From assembly GCA_963764695.1 (NCBI GenBank), contig CAVXTW010000007.1, positions 620,001 to 684,000 on the forward strand: a stretch of DNA of 64,000 nucleotides. Reading direction: 5' to 3'. Below are positions 10,041-21,486 of this stretch, piece by piece; positions within the stretch are counted from its first letter, which is position 1, and the number at the start of each line of letters is the position of its first letter. Origin of the DNA: DATFRY01 sp963764695 (lineage in GTDB: Bacteria; Myxococcota_A; Polyangia; Haliangiales; Haliangiaceae). The position numbers and the translations under genes are program-made. The notes under the pieces are model-generated. The model was not told the DNA's origin. It worked only from the letters and a program-made list of their open reading frames with translations, and did not search any database.

Positions 10041-11039
10041 ATGGACACGCTCGTGATCGGCCAGCGGGAGGTCCGGCGCCTGTTGCCGGTGGGCGACTGC
10101 ATCGAGGTCATGGCGGACGCGCTGGCGGCGCTGGCCCGCGGCGAGGCGGTGCAGCCGCTGCGCACCGTGCACCGCCTGCCCGGCAGCGGCCGGCTGATCG
10201 GCGTCATGCCCGGTCACCTCGGGCCGATCGACGCGCCCGGGGTCAAGGTCATCAGCGTGTTCGGCGGCAACCACGGCACCGAGCTCGACACTCACCAGGG
10301 CGCGGTGCTGCTGTTCGAGGGCGCCCGCGGCCGGCTGGTGGCGGTGATCGACGCGACCGAGGTGACCGCGATCCGCACCGCGGCGGTGAGCGGGCTGGCC
10401 ACGCGCGCGCTGGCGCGGGACGACGCCGGCGACCTTGCGCTGCTCGGCTCCGGCACCCAGGCGCGCACGCACCTGGCCGCCATGGCCGCGGTGCGCCAGC
10501 TGCGCCGCGTGCGGGTGTGGAGCCGCGATCGCGAGCGGGCCGCCGCGTTCGCCGCCGCCGCGGCCGCGAATCATACGTGCGAGGTCATCGCGGTGGCCAG
10601 CCCGCGCGACGCGGTGAGCGGCGCCGACCTGGTCTGCACGGTGACCGCGTCGCCGTCGCCGGTCGTGGAGGGGAAGTGGCTGGCGCCCGGCGCGCACATC
10701 AACGCGGTCGGCGCCTGCGTCGCGACGGCGCGCGAGCTCGACGGCGAGGCAATGGCCCGCGGCCGCCTGATCGTGGATCGCCGCGAGTCGGCGCTGAGCG
10801 AGGCGGGCGACCTGCTCCTGGCGCGGGCCGAGGGCGCCATCGCCGACGACCACATCGCCGCCGAGCTGGGCGAGGTGCTGATCGGCAGCCGCGAGGGACG
10901 GCGGTCCATCGACGAGATCACGATCTTCAAGTCGCTGGGCCTGGCCATCGAGGACATCGCCGCCGCGCAGCTCATCTACGAGCGCGCGCGCAACGAGGGG
11001 GCCGGCACCGCGATCGATCTGGGCGGCCGTCGGGACTGA
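10041..11039 (+). CDS. Ornithine cyclodeaminase / mu-crystallin family enzyme, 332 aa
   Basis: This is a cytosolic NAD(P)-dependent enzyme of the OCD/mu-crystallin fold. Members convert ornithine to proline or reduce imino acids such as 1-pyrroline-2-carboxylate. Recognisable are the substrate-side region GVKVISVFGGN with the conserved Lys, the Arg-containing TAIRTAAVSG, and the Rossmann nucleotide-binding loop LLGSGTQARTHL near residue 134. Further on come ITRED-like residues in DLVCTVTASPSP and the NAVGA segment. The length matches the family. The exact substrate cannot be told from sequence, and alanine dehydrogenase or pyrroline reductase activities are alternatives. Confidence 0.88.
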   Translation: MDTLVIGQREVRRLLPVGDCIEVMADALAALARGEAVQPLRTVHRLPGSGRLIGVMPGHLGPIDAPGVKVISVFGGNHGTELDTHQGAVLLFEGARGRLVAVIDATEVTAIRTAAVSGLATRALARDDAGDLALLGSGTQARTHLAAMAAVRQLRRVRVWSRDRERAAAFAAAAAANHTCEVIAVASPRDAVSGADLVCTVTASPSPVVEGKWLAPGAHINAVGACVATARELDGEAMARGRLIVDRRESALSEAGDLLLARAEGAIADDHIAAELGEVLIGSREGRRSIDEITIFKSLGLAIEDIAAAQLIYERARNEGAGTAIDLGGRRD

Positions 11040-11065
11040 GCCCGACCCGCGGGGCGCTGCTGCGC

Positions 11066-11806
11066 CTACTCGTCGTGGACGGTGTCTTCGCGCTCGAGCT
11101 GGGTGAGCTTCTGCTCGAGCTGGGCGATGCGGCTCGACAGCGCGCCGATGTCCTTCTGCAGGCTGGAGAAGGGAGAGATGCCCTCGACCATGCCCCGGAT
11201 GCGGCCGTCAACCTTGCGCTGCCACTCGTCGATGGCGCGCTGCGAGCTGGTCAGGAACTCGCGGAACTCGCGCAGGTTGCGCAGGCCCTCGCGCACGCGG
11301 CGGCCGGCCGACGGTCCATCGTCGTGCTCGTCCCCCTCGTGATTGCCTTCACCCGGCAGGTGCGTGGCGTGGTCGTGCGCGGCCGAGCTGGCGGTGTTGT
11401 TGGCGGCGTGCGGCTCGTCGGCAGGGCCATGGGTGTGGCCGTGGAAGTGATCGCCCTCGGGGTGCGCGTGCTCGTCGTCGCGGGCGTCTTCCCGTTTCTG
11501 GCCCAGCATCTGGGTCACCCGGCCCTTGGCCTGGTGGACCAGCTGCGTGATCGACTCACCACCGCTCTGGATGATGTTTCGCATCGCCTGGAGCGGGAGG
11601 AAGCTCTTCTGGCGCTTCTCCTCCTCGAAGATGATCTGCGCCAGCGTGACCGAGGTGAGATCTTCTTTCGACTTGTTGTCGACGATCTTCACGTCGTCAC
11701 CGCCGCGGATCATCTCGGCGATCTGATCGAGCGTGACGTACCGGCTGTGCTGCGTGTCGTAGAGCTTCCGGTTCGCGTAGCGCTTGATGACGCGGGTCTC
11801 GGACAT
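11066..11806 (-). CDS. PhaR-like polyhydroxyalkanoate synthesis regulator with His-rich insert, 246 aa
   Basis: The N-terminus carries the PHB/PHA accumulation regulator DNA-binding domain: IKRYANRKLYDT, SRYVTLDQIAEMIR and VTLAQIIFEEEKR. PhaR proteins bind PHA granules and DNA and repress phasin genes. After about residue 110 there is a long His/Asp/Glu/Gly-rich stretch (HAHPEGDHFHGHTHG and further) that is not part of the usual family. A C-terminal helical region follows, with a heptad-like coiled coil at the end (LSSRIAQLEQKLTQLERE). The start at 11806 (MSETRVIKRY) puts the domain directly at the N-terminus as in homologues, and an in-frame ATG at 11818 is an alternative. No PHA synthase is seen nearby. 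Confidence 0.85.
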   Translation of the reverse strand: MSETRVIKRYANRKLYDTQHSRYVTLDQIAEMIRGGDDVKIVDNKSKEDLTSVTLAQIIFEEEKRQKSFLPLQAMRNIIQSGGESITQLVHQAKGRVTQMLGQKREDARDDEHAHPEGDHFHGHTHGPADEPHAANNTASSAAHDHATHLPGEGNHEGDEHDDGPSAGRRVREGLRNLREFREFLTSSQRAIDEWQRKVDGRIRGMVEGISPFSSLQKDIGALSSRIAQLEQKLTQLEREDTVHDE

Positions 11807-11925
11807 TACCGGTTCCATTGTTATCACGCGGCACAAGCCGGGCACAAGGAACGGCGCCGCGCTGCGTCGAGCCAGGTGCGAGGGCGCATGAACGGTGCTT
11901 TCACGCGCCTACACCGGCAAGTCGG

Positions 11926-12210
11926 CTATTTCTCGCCCGTGACTTCCTTGGCCGCCCTGGCTGCAGCGCTCTTCTTCTGCGAAACCACCTCGGCTTCGGC
12001 CTCGTCGTCGCCCGACCTGAGCTCGGAGCGGCGGGCGCCGGCCTCGACCTCGGGCTTCTTCGAGACCTCTATCTCGCCTTCCGCCGAGGCTCCGCGCTTG
12101 AAGTTCTTGATACTCCGTCCCAGCGCATCCCCGATGGCCGGCAACTTTCCGGCCCCAAAGATGAGCAGGACGATGAGCAAGATGATCATTAGCTCGCCCA
12201 TTCCGGGCAT
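11926..12210 (-). CDS. tatA: Sec-independent translocase subunit TatA, 94 aa
   Basis: This is a single-pass membrane protein of the twin-arginine translocase, which forms the pore for folded proteins. The sequence shows the canonical layout: short N-terminus, helix MIILLIVLLIFGAGKLP with the FG hinge, amphipathic helix IGDALGRSIKNFKRG, and a charged variable tail. GCAGGAG precedes the ATG at a good distance. TatB and TatC are not in the window, so this is probably a stand-alone tatA. It lies downstream of nothing obvious and is divergent from the lytic transglycosylase. Confidence 0.93.
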   Translation of the reverse strand: MPGMGELMIILLIVLLIFGAGKLPAIGDALGRSIKNFKRGASAEGEIEVSKKPEVEAGARRSELRSGDDEAEAEVVSQKKSAAARAAKEVTGEK

Positions 12211-12315
12211 GTGGGGTCTCCTGCGTTGGGTGGAGCGAGTCTAGCCTGATTCCGCCCCCCCGACCATCGCACGGCAAATTCTTGTCGCGCGTGGTGACCG
12301 CGCTATCGTGGCCAG

Positions 12316-14316
12316 ATGCTGGGGCCACGCCTTCTCGCCGCCTTTCTCCTCGTCGGTGAGCTCGCTGCAGCGCGCAGCGCGCATGCCGGTGACGGCGACC
12401 GCGATCAAGCGGTCCGCCCGGGGCGGCAGGCCAGCCCACCGACAGTGGCCGCGCCCGACGCTGCGCCCATCGAGATGGAAACGAACCAGCGTCGGGCGGT
12501 GCGCGGCTGCCAGGTGGACGGCGACGACTGCGCCGACGATCTCCTTCCCGGCCTGGTCGAGTTCGAGCGAGAGGCGTTCCCGCGCCCGGGCGAGGGATCG
12601 CCGTGGGCAGACGACGAGGACGCGGCCGCCGGCGCCGCCAGCTCGGCGCGGGGACGGCGCCGGCCGGTCAAGCCGACCGAGCTGCGGCCGGATCTGCCGT
12701 GGCTGGCCAACCTGAACATGCCGGACCTCCCGGTGCACTGGGATCACCGGATCATCCGGTTCCTCGAGTTCTACCGCGACGACCCGCGCGGCCAGCGGCT
12801 GATGCGCTCGTGGCTGACCCGCCAGGGCCGATACCGCGATCTCATCGTGAGCCGGCTGCGCGCGGCCAGGCTGCCCGAGGACCTGCTCTACGTCTGCATG
12901 ATCGAGTCCTCCTACGACACGCGCGAGAAGTCGCGCGTCGGGGCGTCGGGGCTGTGGCAGTTCATGCCGGCGGGCGGAAAGATCTACGGGCTGCGCCAGA
13001 GCTCGTGGATCGACGAGCGCAACGATCCGGTGCGCGCGACCGAGGCGGTGGTCGCCTACTTCCAGGACCTCTACCAGCGCTTCGGCAACTGGGAGCTGGC
13101 GATGGCGGCGTTCAACGCCGGCTACGGCGCCGTGCTGCGCGGCATCGCCAAGTACAACACCAACGACTTCTGGCTCCTGCTCGACTACGAGAATGCGCTG
13201 CCGTGGGAGTCGTCGATCTACGTGCCCAAGGCGCTGGCGGCCGCCATCGTGGGCGCAAACCGGGAGGCGTTCGGCTTCGGCGACGTGACGCCGGCGCCGG
13301 CCCTGTCGTTCGACCAGGTCACGGTGCCGACCTCGGTCGCGCTGGCGGTGGTGGCGCGCGCGGCCGGCGTTGACCGCGACGCCATCGAGGAGCTCAACCC
13401 GCACCTGCGCCGCGGACGCACGCCGCCGGGCGTGTCCGACTACGCCGTGCGCATCCCGCGCGGCCGCAAGGAGCGCTTCGCGGCCACCTTCCCGCAGCTG
13501 CGCGCCGAGTGGGACCAGTACGACGCCTACGTGGTGCGCCACGGCGAGCGCTTCGAGGACATCGCCGCCGTGCACGGGATGAAGCCGAAGGCGCTGCGCG
13601 AGCTCAACGGGCTGGACAGCGACCGCGAGGCCCAGGGCGGCATGCTGCTGGTGGTGCCGCGGGTCGGCGACGCCGCCAGGCGGGCCAACCGCGTGGCGGC
13701 CGACGACGAGCTTTACGCCTCCGGCGAGCCGGAGGGAGAGCCGGGCGACAAGATGCTGGTGGCGGTGGCCGACCCGTCGTTCCGCGTGGAGGGGCGCGAG
13801 CGCGTGTTCTACCGCGTGGTGGCCGGCGACAGCCTCACCCGCATCGCCAGCGCGTTCGCGGTCGACCGCGTCGACCTGGCCGCGTGGAATCGCCTCGACC
13901 CGGCGGCGCGCCTGCACCCGCGCATGGTGCTGCAGATCTGGGTCGAGCGCGGCTTCGACGCGGGTGGCGCCGGGGTGTCGGTGCTCGACGAGAACCGGCT
14001 CGACGTGGTCGCAGCCGGCTCGACCGGTCACATGGAGCTGGCCGAGAACCGCCTCGGCCGCCAGCGCGTGCTGTACTCGGCGAAGCGGCGCGAGACCTAC
14101 GAGGACGTCGGCCGGCGCTTCGGCCTGAGCGCCCGCGACCTCGCGCGCATCAACAAGAAGCCGTTCGACACCGTCCTCGAGGCGGGCGAGACCTGCATCG
14201 TCTACAAGGTTGTGGACCGCGGGGCCTCCGATCGCGCCGCCAAGCAGGCCCGTGCCGCCCGGCCCGAGCGCCGCCGCAAGCCGCCCCGCAGCGAGCGCCG
14301 GCGCAAGAAGAAGTAG
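12316..14316 (+). CDS. MltD-like lytic murein transglycosylase with three LysM domains, 666 aa
   Basis: This is a periplasmic enzyme that cleaves the glycan strands of peptidoglycan. A signal peptide is present (LLAAFLLVGELAAARSAHA). The SLT catalytic domain covers about residues 180-310. Its motif MIESSYD contains the catalytic Glu197, followed by SGLWQFMPAGGKIYGL and AFNAGYG. Three LysM-like peptidoglycan-binding repeats follow at roughly 402-450 (YVVRHGERFEDIAAVHG), 496-545 (FYRVVAGDSLTRIASAF) and 583-635. The last residues are very basic. Domain order and length match MltD-type enzymes. It is upstream of moeA with 42 bases between them. Confidence 0.92.
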   Translation: MLGPRLLAAFLLVGELAAARSAHAGDGDRDQAVRPGRQASPPTVAAPDAAPIEMETNQRRAVRGCQVDGDDCADDLLPGLVEFEREAFPRPGEGSPWADDEDAAAGAASSARGRRRPVKPTELRPDLPWLANLNMPDLPVHWDHRIIRFLEFYRDDPRGQRLMRSWLTRQGRYRDLIVSRLRAARLPEDLLYVCMIESSYDTREKSRVGASGLWQFMPAGGKIYGLRQSSWIDERNDPVRATEAVVAYFQDLYQRFGNWELAMAAFNAGYGAVLRGIAKYNTNDFWLLLDYENALPWESSIYVPKALAAAIVGANREAFGFGDVTPAPALSFDQVTVPTSVALAVVARAAGVDRDAIEELNPHLRRGRTPPGVSDYAVRIPRGRKERFAATFPQLRAEWDQYDAYVVRHGERFEDIAAVHGMKPKALRELNGLDSDREAQGGMLLVVPRVGDAARRANRVAADDELYASGEPEGEPGDKMLVAVADPSFRVEGRERVFYRVVAGDSLTRIASAFAVDRVDLAAWNRLDPAARLHPRMVLQIWVERGFDAGGAGVSVLDENRLDVVAAGSTGHMELAENRLGRQRVLYSAKRRETYEDVGRRFGLSARDLARINKKPFDTVLEAGETCIVYKVVDRGASDRAAKQARAARPERRRKPPRSERRRKKK

Positions 14317-14358
14317 GCGGGCCGGTCGGCGAGCGTCCGCGCGCGGTACTCTTCGGCC

Positions 14359-15561
14359 ATGCTGAGCGTGGCCGAGGCGAGCCGGCGGATCCTCGAGCGT
14401 GCGCGCGCGCTCGGACCGGAGGAGATCGGGCTGCGCGAGTCGCGCGGTCGCATCCTGGCCCAGGCGATCCGCGCCACGCGGGCGCTGCCGCCGTGGGACA
14501 ACTCGGCCATGGACGGCTTCGCGGTGCGCGCCGCGGATCTGGTCGCGGCGCCGGTGGAGCTGCCGGTGGTCGGCTCGGTGGCGGCCGGAGCCCGGCCGGA
14601 CCAGGCGCTCGAGGCCGGCACCGCGCTTCGCATCATGACCGGGGCGCCGATGCCGCGCGGCGCCGATGCGGTCGTCATGCGCGAGGATGTCGATGATCGC
14701 GGCGCGACGGCGCGCTTCGCGGCGCCGGCGCCCGTGGGGGACAACATCCGGCGGGCCGGCGAGGACGTGGCGACCGGCAGCGAGGTCATGCAGGCCGGGA
14801 TCGCGCTGGGGGCCGGCGAGATCGGCCTTCTCGCCGCGCTCGGGCGCGACCGCATCCCGGTCGGACGGCGGCCGCGCGTGGCGGTGCTGTGCACCGGCGA
14901 CGAGCTGTGTCCGCTCGGAGCCGAGCTGGCGCCGGGCCAGATCTTCAGCTCCAACGAGCACGCCCTCAGCGCCCAGGTGGCCGAGGCCGGCGGCGAGGTG
15001 GCGTACGCCCAGCTGGTGCCGGACGATCGCGGCGCCACCGAGGCTGCCATCAAGGCCGCGCTCAGCTGCGACGTGGTGGTGACCTCGGGCGGCGTGTCGG
15101 TCGGCGACCGCGACCACGTGCGCGAGGCCCTGGCCGGCGCCGGGGTCGAGATCGACTTCTGGAAGGTGGCGATGCGGCCGGGCAAGCCGGTGGTGTTCGG
15201 CCTGGCGCCGGGCGGCGCGCTCTGCTTCGGCCTGCCCGGCAATCCGGTGTCGTCGCTGGTCGCGTTCGAGCTGTTCGTGCGGCCGGCGCTGCTCGCCATG
15301 CAGGGGGCGCGCGCGGTGCAGCGGCCGCGCGCCGAGGTGACCCTGGCCGGGCCGGTCCACAAGAACCCGGGCCGCGCCTATTATCTGCGCGCAGCGCTGC
15401 GACGGCGCGGCGACGTCATCGAGGCCGACCTGCACGGCAAGCAGGGCTCGAACATGCTCAGCTCGCTGGTCGGTGTCGACGCGCTTGTCGAGCTGGCCGC
15501 CGAGCTGGGCGACACACCGGCCGGCGCGCGCTGCCCGGCCCTCTTGCTGCGCGCGATGTGA
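14359..15561 (+). CDS. moeA: Molybdopterin molybdenumtransferase MoeA, 400 aa
   Basis: MoeA inserts molybdate into adenylylated molybdopterin to give the molybdenum cofactor, in the cytosol. The four-domain layout is visible: LPPWDNSAMDGFAVR at the N-terminus, MTGAPMPRGADAVVMRED, then the MoCF-binding part with VLCTGDEL and SGGVSVGDRDHV, and GLPGNPVSSLVAFELF before the C-terminal beta domain. The length is standard. The stop codon overlaps the GTG start of the pseudouridine synthase gene downstream (GTGA), so the two are translationally coupled. No other Moco genes are nearby. Confidence 0.94.
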   Translation: MLSVAEASRRILERARALGPEEIGLRESRGRILAQAIRATRALPPWDNSAMDGFAVRAADLVAAPVELPVVGSVAAGARPDQALEAGTALRIMTGAPMPRGADAVVMREDVDDRGATARFAAPAPVGDNIRRAGEDVATGSEVMQAGIALGAGEIGLLAALGRDRIPVGRRPRVAVLCTGDELCPLGAELAPGQIFSSNEHALSAQVAEAGGEVAYAQLVPDDRGATEAAIKAALSCDVVVTSGGVSVGDRDHVREALAGAGVEIDFWKVAMRPGKPVVFGLAPGGALCFGLPGNPVSSLVAFELFVRPALLAMQGARAVQRPRAEVTLAGPVHKNPGRAYYLRAALRRRGDVIEADLHGKQGSNMLSSLVGVDALVELAAELGDTPAGARCPALLLRAM

Positions 15562-16508
15562 ATCGCGTGGCCGAGGCGGCTGACAGCTTCATCGTCGAGG
15601 AGGGGGAGGCCGGGCGGCTCGACCTCATCCTCGTCGCGCGCTTCCCCGGCGTGGGCCGGCGGCGCTGGGCCGCGCTGTTCGCCGGCGGAGGCGTGGCGGT
15701 CGACGGCCTGCGCGCCCGCAAGGGAGACCGGGTCGGCGCCGGCGCACGCGTGACCCTGCGCGAGCAGCCGGCCGTCGGCGACGCGCTCGCGCCGGTCGCC
15801 CAGCCGGAGCTGCCGCTCGAGCTGCTGCACATCGACGCGGCGATGATCGCCGTGTGCAAGCCGGCCGGTCCGCCCAGCCATCCGCTGCGCGCCGGCGAGA
15901 CCGGCACCGTGGCCAACGCGCTGGTGGCGCGCTACCCCGAGTGCGCCGGCGCCGGCCGCGACCCGCGCGAGGCCGGCCTTGTCCATCGCCTGGATCGCGG
16001 CACCTCCGGCGTGCTGGTCGCCGCGCGCGACGCCGGGACCTGGCAGGCCCTGCGCCAGGCCTTCAGCGCCGGCGAGGTCGACAAGCACTACCTCGCCGTC
16101 GCGGCCGGAGCCGTCACCGACGGTTCGTGCGACGCCCCGCTCCGCCCGGCCGGCCAGCGCGCCGTGCTCGCCCGTCCCGGCGAGCGCGGAAGCCTGCCCG
16201 CCTTCACCGCGTGGCGCGCTGTCGCGACCGGGCCCGGCGTCACCCTGCTCGCGGTCACGGCAGCCACCGGCCGCATGCACCAGGTCCGCGCCCACCTCGC
16301 CGCCAGCGCCGCCCCGCTGCTCGGCGATCCGCTCTACGGCGGCCCGACCGAGGCCATCATCGGGAACGAGCGCATCGCGATCCCGCTCCCCTTCCTGCAC
16401 GCCGACCAGCTCATCCTCCCCACCCCGGCCGGCCCGCTCGACCTCCGCGCCCCCCTCCCCGCCGACCGCGCGGCCCTCCTGACCCGCCTCGGCCTCTCGA
16501 TGGGCTGA
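15558..16508 (+). CDS. RluA-family RNA pseudouridine synthase, 316 aa
   Basis: This enzyme isomerises uridine to pseudouridine in rRNA or tRNA. The N-terminal 75 residues resemble an S4-like RNA-binding module (RLDLILVARFPG, VAVDG). The catalytic motif LVHRLDRGTSGVLV contains Asp146, and later parts (GRMHQVRAHL, GDPLYGG) are typical of RluA/RluC/RluD enzymes. The GTG at 15558 is chosen because it overlaps the moeA stop and gives a normal family length. The specific RNA target is not predictable. A hairpin about 60 bases downstream may terminate the operon. Confidence 0.9.
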   Translation: MNRVAEAADSFIVEEGEAGRLDLILVARFPGVGRRRWAALFAGGGVAVDGLRARKGDRVGAGARVTLREQPAVGDALAPVAQPELPLELLHIDAAMIAVCKPAGPPSHPLRAGETGTVANALVARYPECAGAGRDPREAGLVHRLDRGTSGVLVAARDAGTWQALRQAFSAGEVDKHYLAVAAGAVTDGSCDAPLRPAGQRAVLARPGERGSLPAFTAWRAVATGPGVTLLAVTAATGRMHQVRAHLAASAAPLLGDPLYGGPTEAIIGNERIAIPLPFLHADQLILPTPAGPLDLRAPLPADRAALLTRLGLSMG

Positions 16509-16565
16509 CCGGCCCGGCGCGGACGCGCCGCGGCTGCCCGCGTGCCGAGCGGCCGGCCCGCCGAG

Positions 16566-16622
16566 CGATGTCCGCCGTTTCAAGTCGCCCGGGCACGCCC
16601 CATCTTGTTTCGGCGGACATCG
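16566..16622. terminator. Long-loop inverted repeat between convergent genes
   Basis: CGATGTCCGCCG at 16566-16577 and CGGCGGACATCG at 16611-16622 are perfect 12-bp complements, with a short inner CAAG/CTTG pairing and a 33-base loop. It sits between the pseudouridine synthase gene (plus) and the DUF2695 gene (minus), so a bidirectional terminator is likely. There is no strong T-run, so a different role cannot be excluded. Confidence 0.45.
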
Positions 16623-16692
16623 ATCCTCGGCGCGGAGCCTCCTCGAGCCCGCGGGAGTTGCGTCTCGCGCTGGTCGGCCGGGCGCGGAAGAG

Positions 16693-16992
16693 TCAGGCGT
16701 CGTGGGTCGCGTCCTCGACGCGGTCTTCCACGTTGGCGAGGACCTCGCAGTCGCAGAAGCCGCCGTTGTCGCGCAGCCACGGCTCGATGACCGATGCGTC
16801 GCGGGCGTGCTCGTCGATCCAGGCGCGCGTCAGGCGCAGGGTGTGATCGCACGAGCGACTCCCGAGCTGCTCGTCGAGCCAGTCGAACAGGCCGCGCAGC
16901 TCGCTCGCCGGGATCGGAAATTCGGCGCGCGCGGCCGCCCGCTCCTTCGAGCGCGCCGCGTCGCGCAGCCTCTTCCTGGTCGCCTTGTCCAT
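16693..16992 (-). CDS. DUF2695 family small protein, 99 aa
   Basis: This is a small soluble protein of unknown role. Its C-terminal two-thirds match the DUF2695 pattern: ELRGLFDWLDEQL, CDHTLRLTRAWI and WLRDNGGFCDCEVLANV with its conserved Cys residues. The N-terminus is basic. The ATG at 16992 gives a compact protein, while longer in-frame extensions upstream are Pro/Arg-rich and look non-coding. It lies 50 bases downstream of the kinase gene on the same strand and may be co-transcribed with it. Confidence 0.8.
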   Translation of the reverse strand: MDKATRKRLRDAARSKERAAARAEFPIPASELRGLFDWLDEQLGSRSCDHTLRLTRAWIDEHARDASVIEPWLRDNGGFCDCEVLANVEDRVEDATHDA

Positions 16993-17042
16993 CACAAGAT
17001 CCGAGTTGCCACCCGGCGCGATGTTGCGGGTCCCTGCGAGGC

Positions 17043-19448
<2,406 letters not shown>

Positions 19449-19560
19449 TCCCCGTCTGCCACTCTATCATGCCGCCGGCCGCCCACCCGCGACGACATGG
19501 TTGGCTTTCCGGCACCCTCCGGCGGCGTATGCCTCGCGCGGAGCAGCGCCTCGAGCGGTG

Positions 19561-20499
19561 CTACGACTTGACCAGGCGATAGCCGGCCACGCTCAGGGCA
19601 CGGGCGAGCGCCCGGTCGAAGTATGCCTCGAACGTGAGATCGGTCCTGCTGTCCTCGGCCAGCTCGCGCCACGCCTGTTCTGGTTCATCGGCCAATCCGA
19701 CCGCAACAAGAGACACCGACCCGCTTATCTTTCGATGTGCGAGGAAACGCCCCAGCGCCTCGAGCACTTCCCGGCGCGCCGGATCACCCATGCCGGCGGC
19801 GTCGATCACGGCCGCCCGCGCGCCCACCCGCACGACCAGCAGCAGCAGCCGACTGAGCACCGAGTCGAGCAGCACACCGTCGGGACGGCCGACCAGGAAC
19901 GCGACCGGGAGCTCCGGCGCGGCCAGCACGACGGGGGTCCCGTCCTCGAGCTGCTCGCGCCATCTTTCGCGCTCGGCGTGGACGCGGGCGGCGGCGAACG
20001 AATCGCAGGCCACCGCGCTCAGCCACTCGGTGAAGCGAACCAGCGCCGCGCGCTCCTGCTCGTCGACGGACCAGAGGGCGGCGAAAAGGTCGCGCAGGGC
20101 GTAGAACAGCGCCGCGACGTCGAAGCCGTCGCCGGTGGCGTGCAGGGCGCCGACCAGGGCCGCAGCCTTCTCGACCTCCCGCGCCAGAGTGGAGCCGGGC
20201 ACCAGGGCCGTGGCGGGTGATTGCGCTGCGCCCGCCGGGGGCTCGGTCCCGGCCCGGCCCGGGCTCGGCCAGGGCCCCAGGGCATCGGCCAGGCATTCCA
20301 GGATGGGCGACACCAGACGGGCCACCATCTGGGGGTTGACCGGCCTGGGCATGCGGAGCGGTGACGCCCGGTACGCCTCCACCCAGCGAATGAGCATGTC
20401 GCCCTGCTGCGCGCGCAGGATGTCGCCGATCTTGCCACTCGCCGGGGCCACGTCTCTCGAGGGTAGCAGCTTGACCGAGCGGGTGGCTGACGGTGCCAT
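19561..20499 (-). CDS. Hypothetical protein, possible STAS-like regulator, 312 aa
   Basis: This is a soluble protein with no clear family match. The first half is helical and rich in Ala/Leu. The C-terminal part, from roughly residue 205 (VLLDSVLSRLLLLVVRVGARAAVIDAAGM and onwards), alternates beta and alpha as in the STAS domains of anti-sigma antagonists and RsbR-type co-antagonists. The assignment is only from pattern. It lies between a Ser/Thr kinase and, divergently, a PP2C phosphatase 35 bases away, a neighbourhood that supports a role in partner-switching or phospho-signalling. It reads toward the kinase gene on the same strand. Confidence 0.7.
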   Translation of the reverse strand: MAPSATRSVKLLPSRDVAPASGKIGDILRAQQGDMLIRWVEAYRASPLRMPRPVNPQMVARLVSPILECLADALGPWPSPGRAGTEPPAGAAQSPATALVPGSTLAREVEKAAALVGALHATGDGFDVAALFYALRDLFAALWSVDEQERAALVRFTEWLSAVACDSFAAARVHAERERWREQLEDGTPVVLAAPELPVAFLVGRPDGVLLDSVLSRLLLLVVRVGARAAVIDAAGMGDPARREVLEALGRFLAHRKISGSVSLVAVGLADEPEQAWRELAEDSRTDLTFEAYFDRALARALSVAGYRLVKS

Positions 20500-20534
20500 G
20501 GGGCTTTTTGGCCGCCCGGCGTTAGAATCTGCTC

Positions 20535-21305
20535 ATGCGCACCGTCTCCGTCGCGGTGACCGACGCCGGGCGCCGGCGTACGATCAACGAGGACGCCTTT
20601 CATCGCGACGACGGGCTCGGCTTCTACGTCGTCGCCGATGGGGTCGGCGGGCATCTCAAGGGCGAGATCGCGAGCCAGGAAGCCGTCGAGCAGCTGCGCA
20701 TGTGGGTGCAGAGCGCGCTCGGCGACCTGGAGCGATTGTCGACGCTGGCGACGTCGGGAGACAGCGAGGCGCGGTGGGAGATCCGACGCCTGCTCGAGAA
20801 TGGCGTGCAGTCGGCCTGCTACATGGTGTTCGCCATGGCCGAGCTCGATCCGGACAAGCGCGGCATGTCCACCACCGTGTCGGCGGCGCTGGTGCGCGGG
20901 CGCTTCTGCTACGCGGCCCACGTCGGTGACAGCCGGGTCTATCGCGTGCGCGGCGAGCATGTCTTGCAGATCACCGAGGACCACACGCTCATCAACTACA
21001 AGCTCAAGCACGGCCTGATCACCGCCAACGAGGCCGAGCAGGCGACCGGGCGCAACGTCATCACCCGCGCGGTCGGCCACAAGGACTACGTACAGGTGGA
21101 CACCGCCGACCTCGATGTGCGCGTGGGTGACCGCTTCCTCCTGTGCACCGATGGCTTCCACGGCTACCTCGATCACGACGCCGAGGTGGCCGAGCTGGTC
21201 GGCGACGGCTCGCTCGACGCGGGCGCCGAGGCCGCGGTGGCGCTGGCAAACCAGCGCGGCGGCAAGGACAACATCACGGTCGTCCTGGTCGAAGCGCTGC
21301 CCTGA
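20535..21305 (+). CDS. PP2C-family Ser/Thr protein phosphatase, 256 aa
   Basis: This metal-dependent phosphatase would reverse Ser/Thr phosphorylation in the cytosol. The PP2C motifs are complete: RTINEDAF, VVADGVGGH with the metal-binding Asp, MSTTVSAALV, AHVGDSRVYRVR, LLCTDGF and the terminal GGKDNITVVLV. Length is normal for a stand-alone domain. Its start is only 35 bases from the divergent start of the hypothetical STAS-like gene. The kinase at 17043-19448 is a plausible counterpart. The pilus operon begins 181 bases downstream in the same direction. Confidence 0.92.
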   Translation: MRTVSVAVTDAGRRRTINEDAFHRDDGLGFYVVADGVGGHLKGEIASQEAVEQLRMWVQSALGDLERLSTLATSGDSEARWEIRRLLENGVQSACYMVFAMAELDPDKRGMSTTVSAALVRGRFCYAAHVGDSRVYRVRGEHVLQITEDHTLINYKLKHGLITANEAEQATGRNVITRAVGHKDYVQVDTADLDVRVGDRFLLCTDGFHGYLDHDAEVAELVGDGSLDAGAEAAVALANQRGGKDNITVVLVEALP

Positions 21306-21393
21306 CCTGTGCCCTGATCCGGCTCACGCGCGCCCCTCGCGGCCGCGGCTGAAGTTTTCGCGCGACCTGCCGATACAGATCGCATGGCATCAG

Positions 21394-21412
21394 GTCCGCC
21401 CTGTGGGCGGAC
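21394..21412 (+). terminator. Short perfect hairpin downstream of the phosphatase gene
   Basis: GTCCGCCC-TGT-GGGCGGAC forms an 8-bp stem with a 3-base loop about 90 bases after the PP2C stop and 75 bases before the first pilus gene. There is no T-run, so it could be a weak terminator or an mRNA structure in the leader of the pilus operon. Confidence 0.35.
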
Positions 21413-21486
21413 GTGCGACCGATCCTTGTGGGGCGAGCCCTCAAGATCGGCGCTCTCGTGCCGAAAAATAGGTATCGGAGCTTTCT

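Noticed and set aside
12241..15435. Minus-strand frame of more than 1000 codons opposite the transglycosylase and moeA
   Set aside because: Both genes on the plus strand have complete conserved motifs. The antisense product is a low-complexity Arg/His/Ala polymer.
21361..21486. Possible cyclic-di-GMP riboswitch before the pilus operon
   Set aside because: A hairpin is present but the conserved riboswitch core sequences are not.
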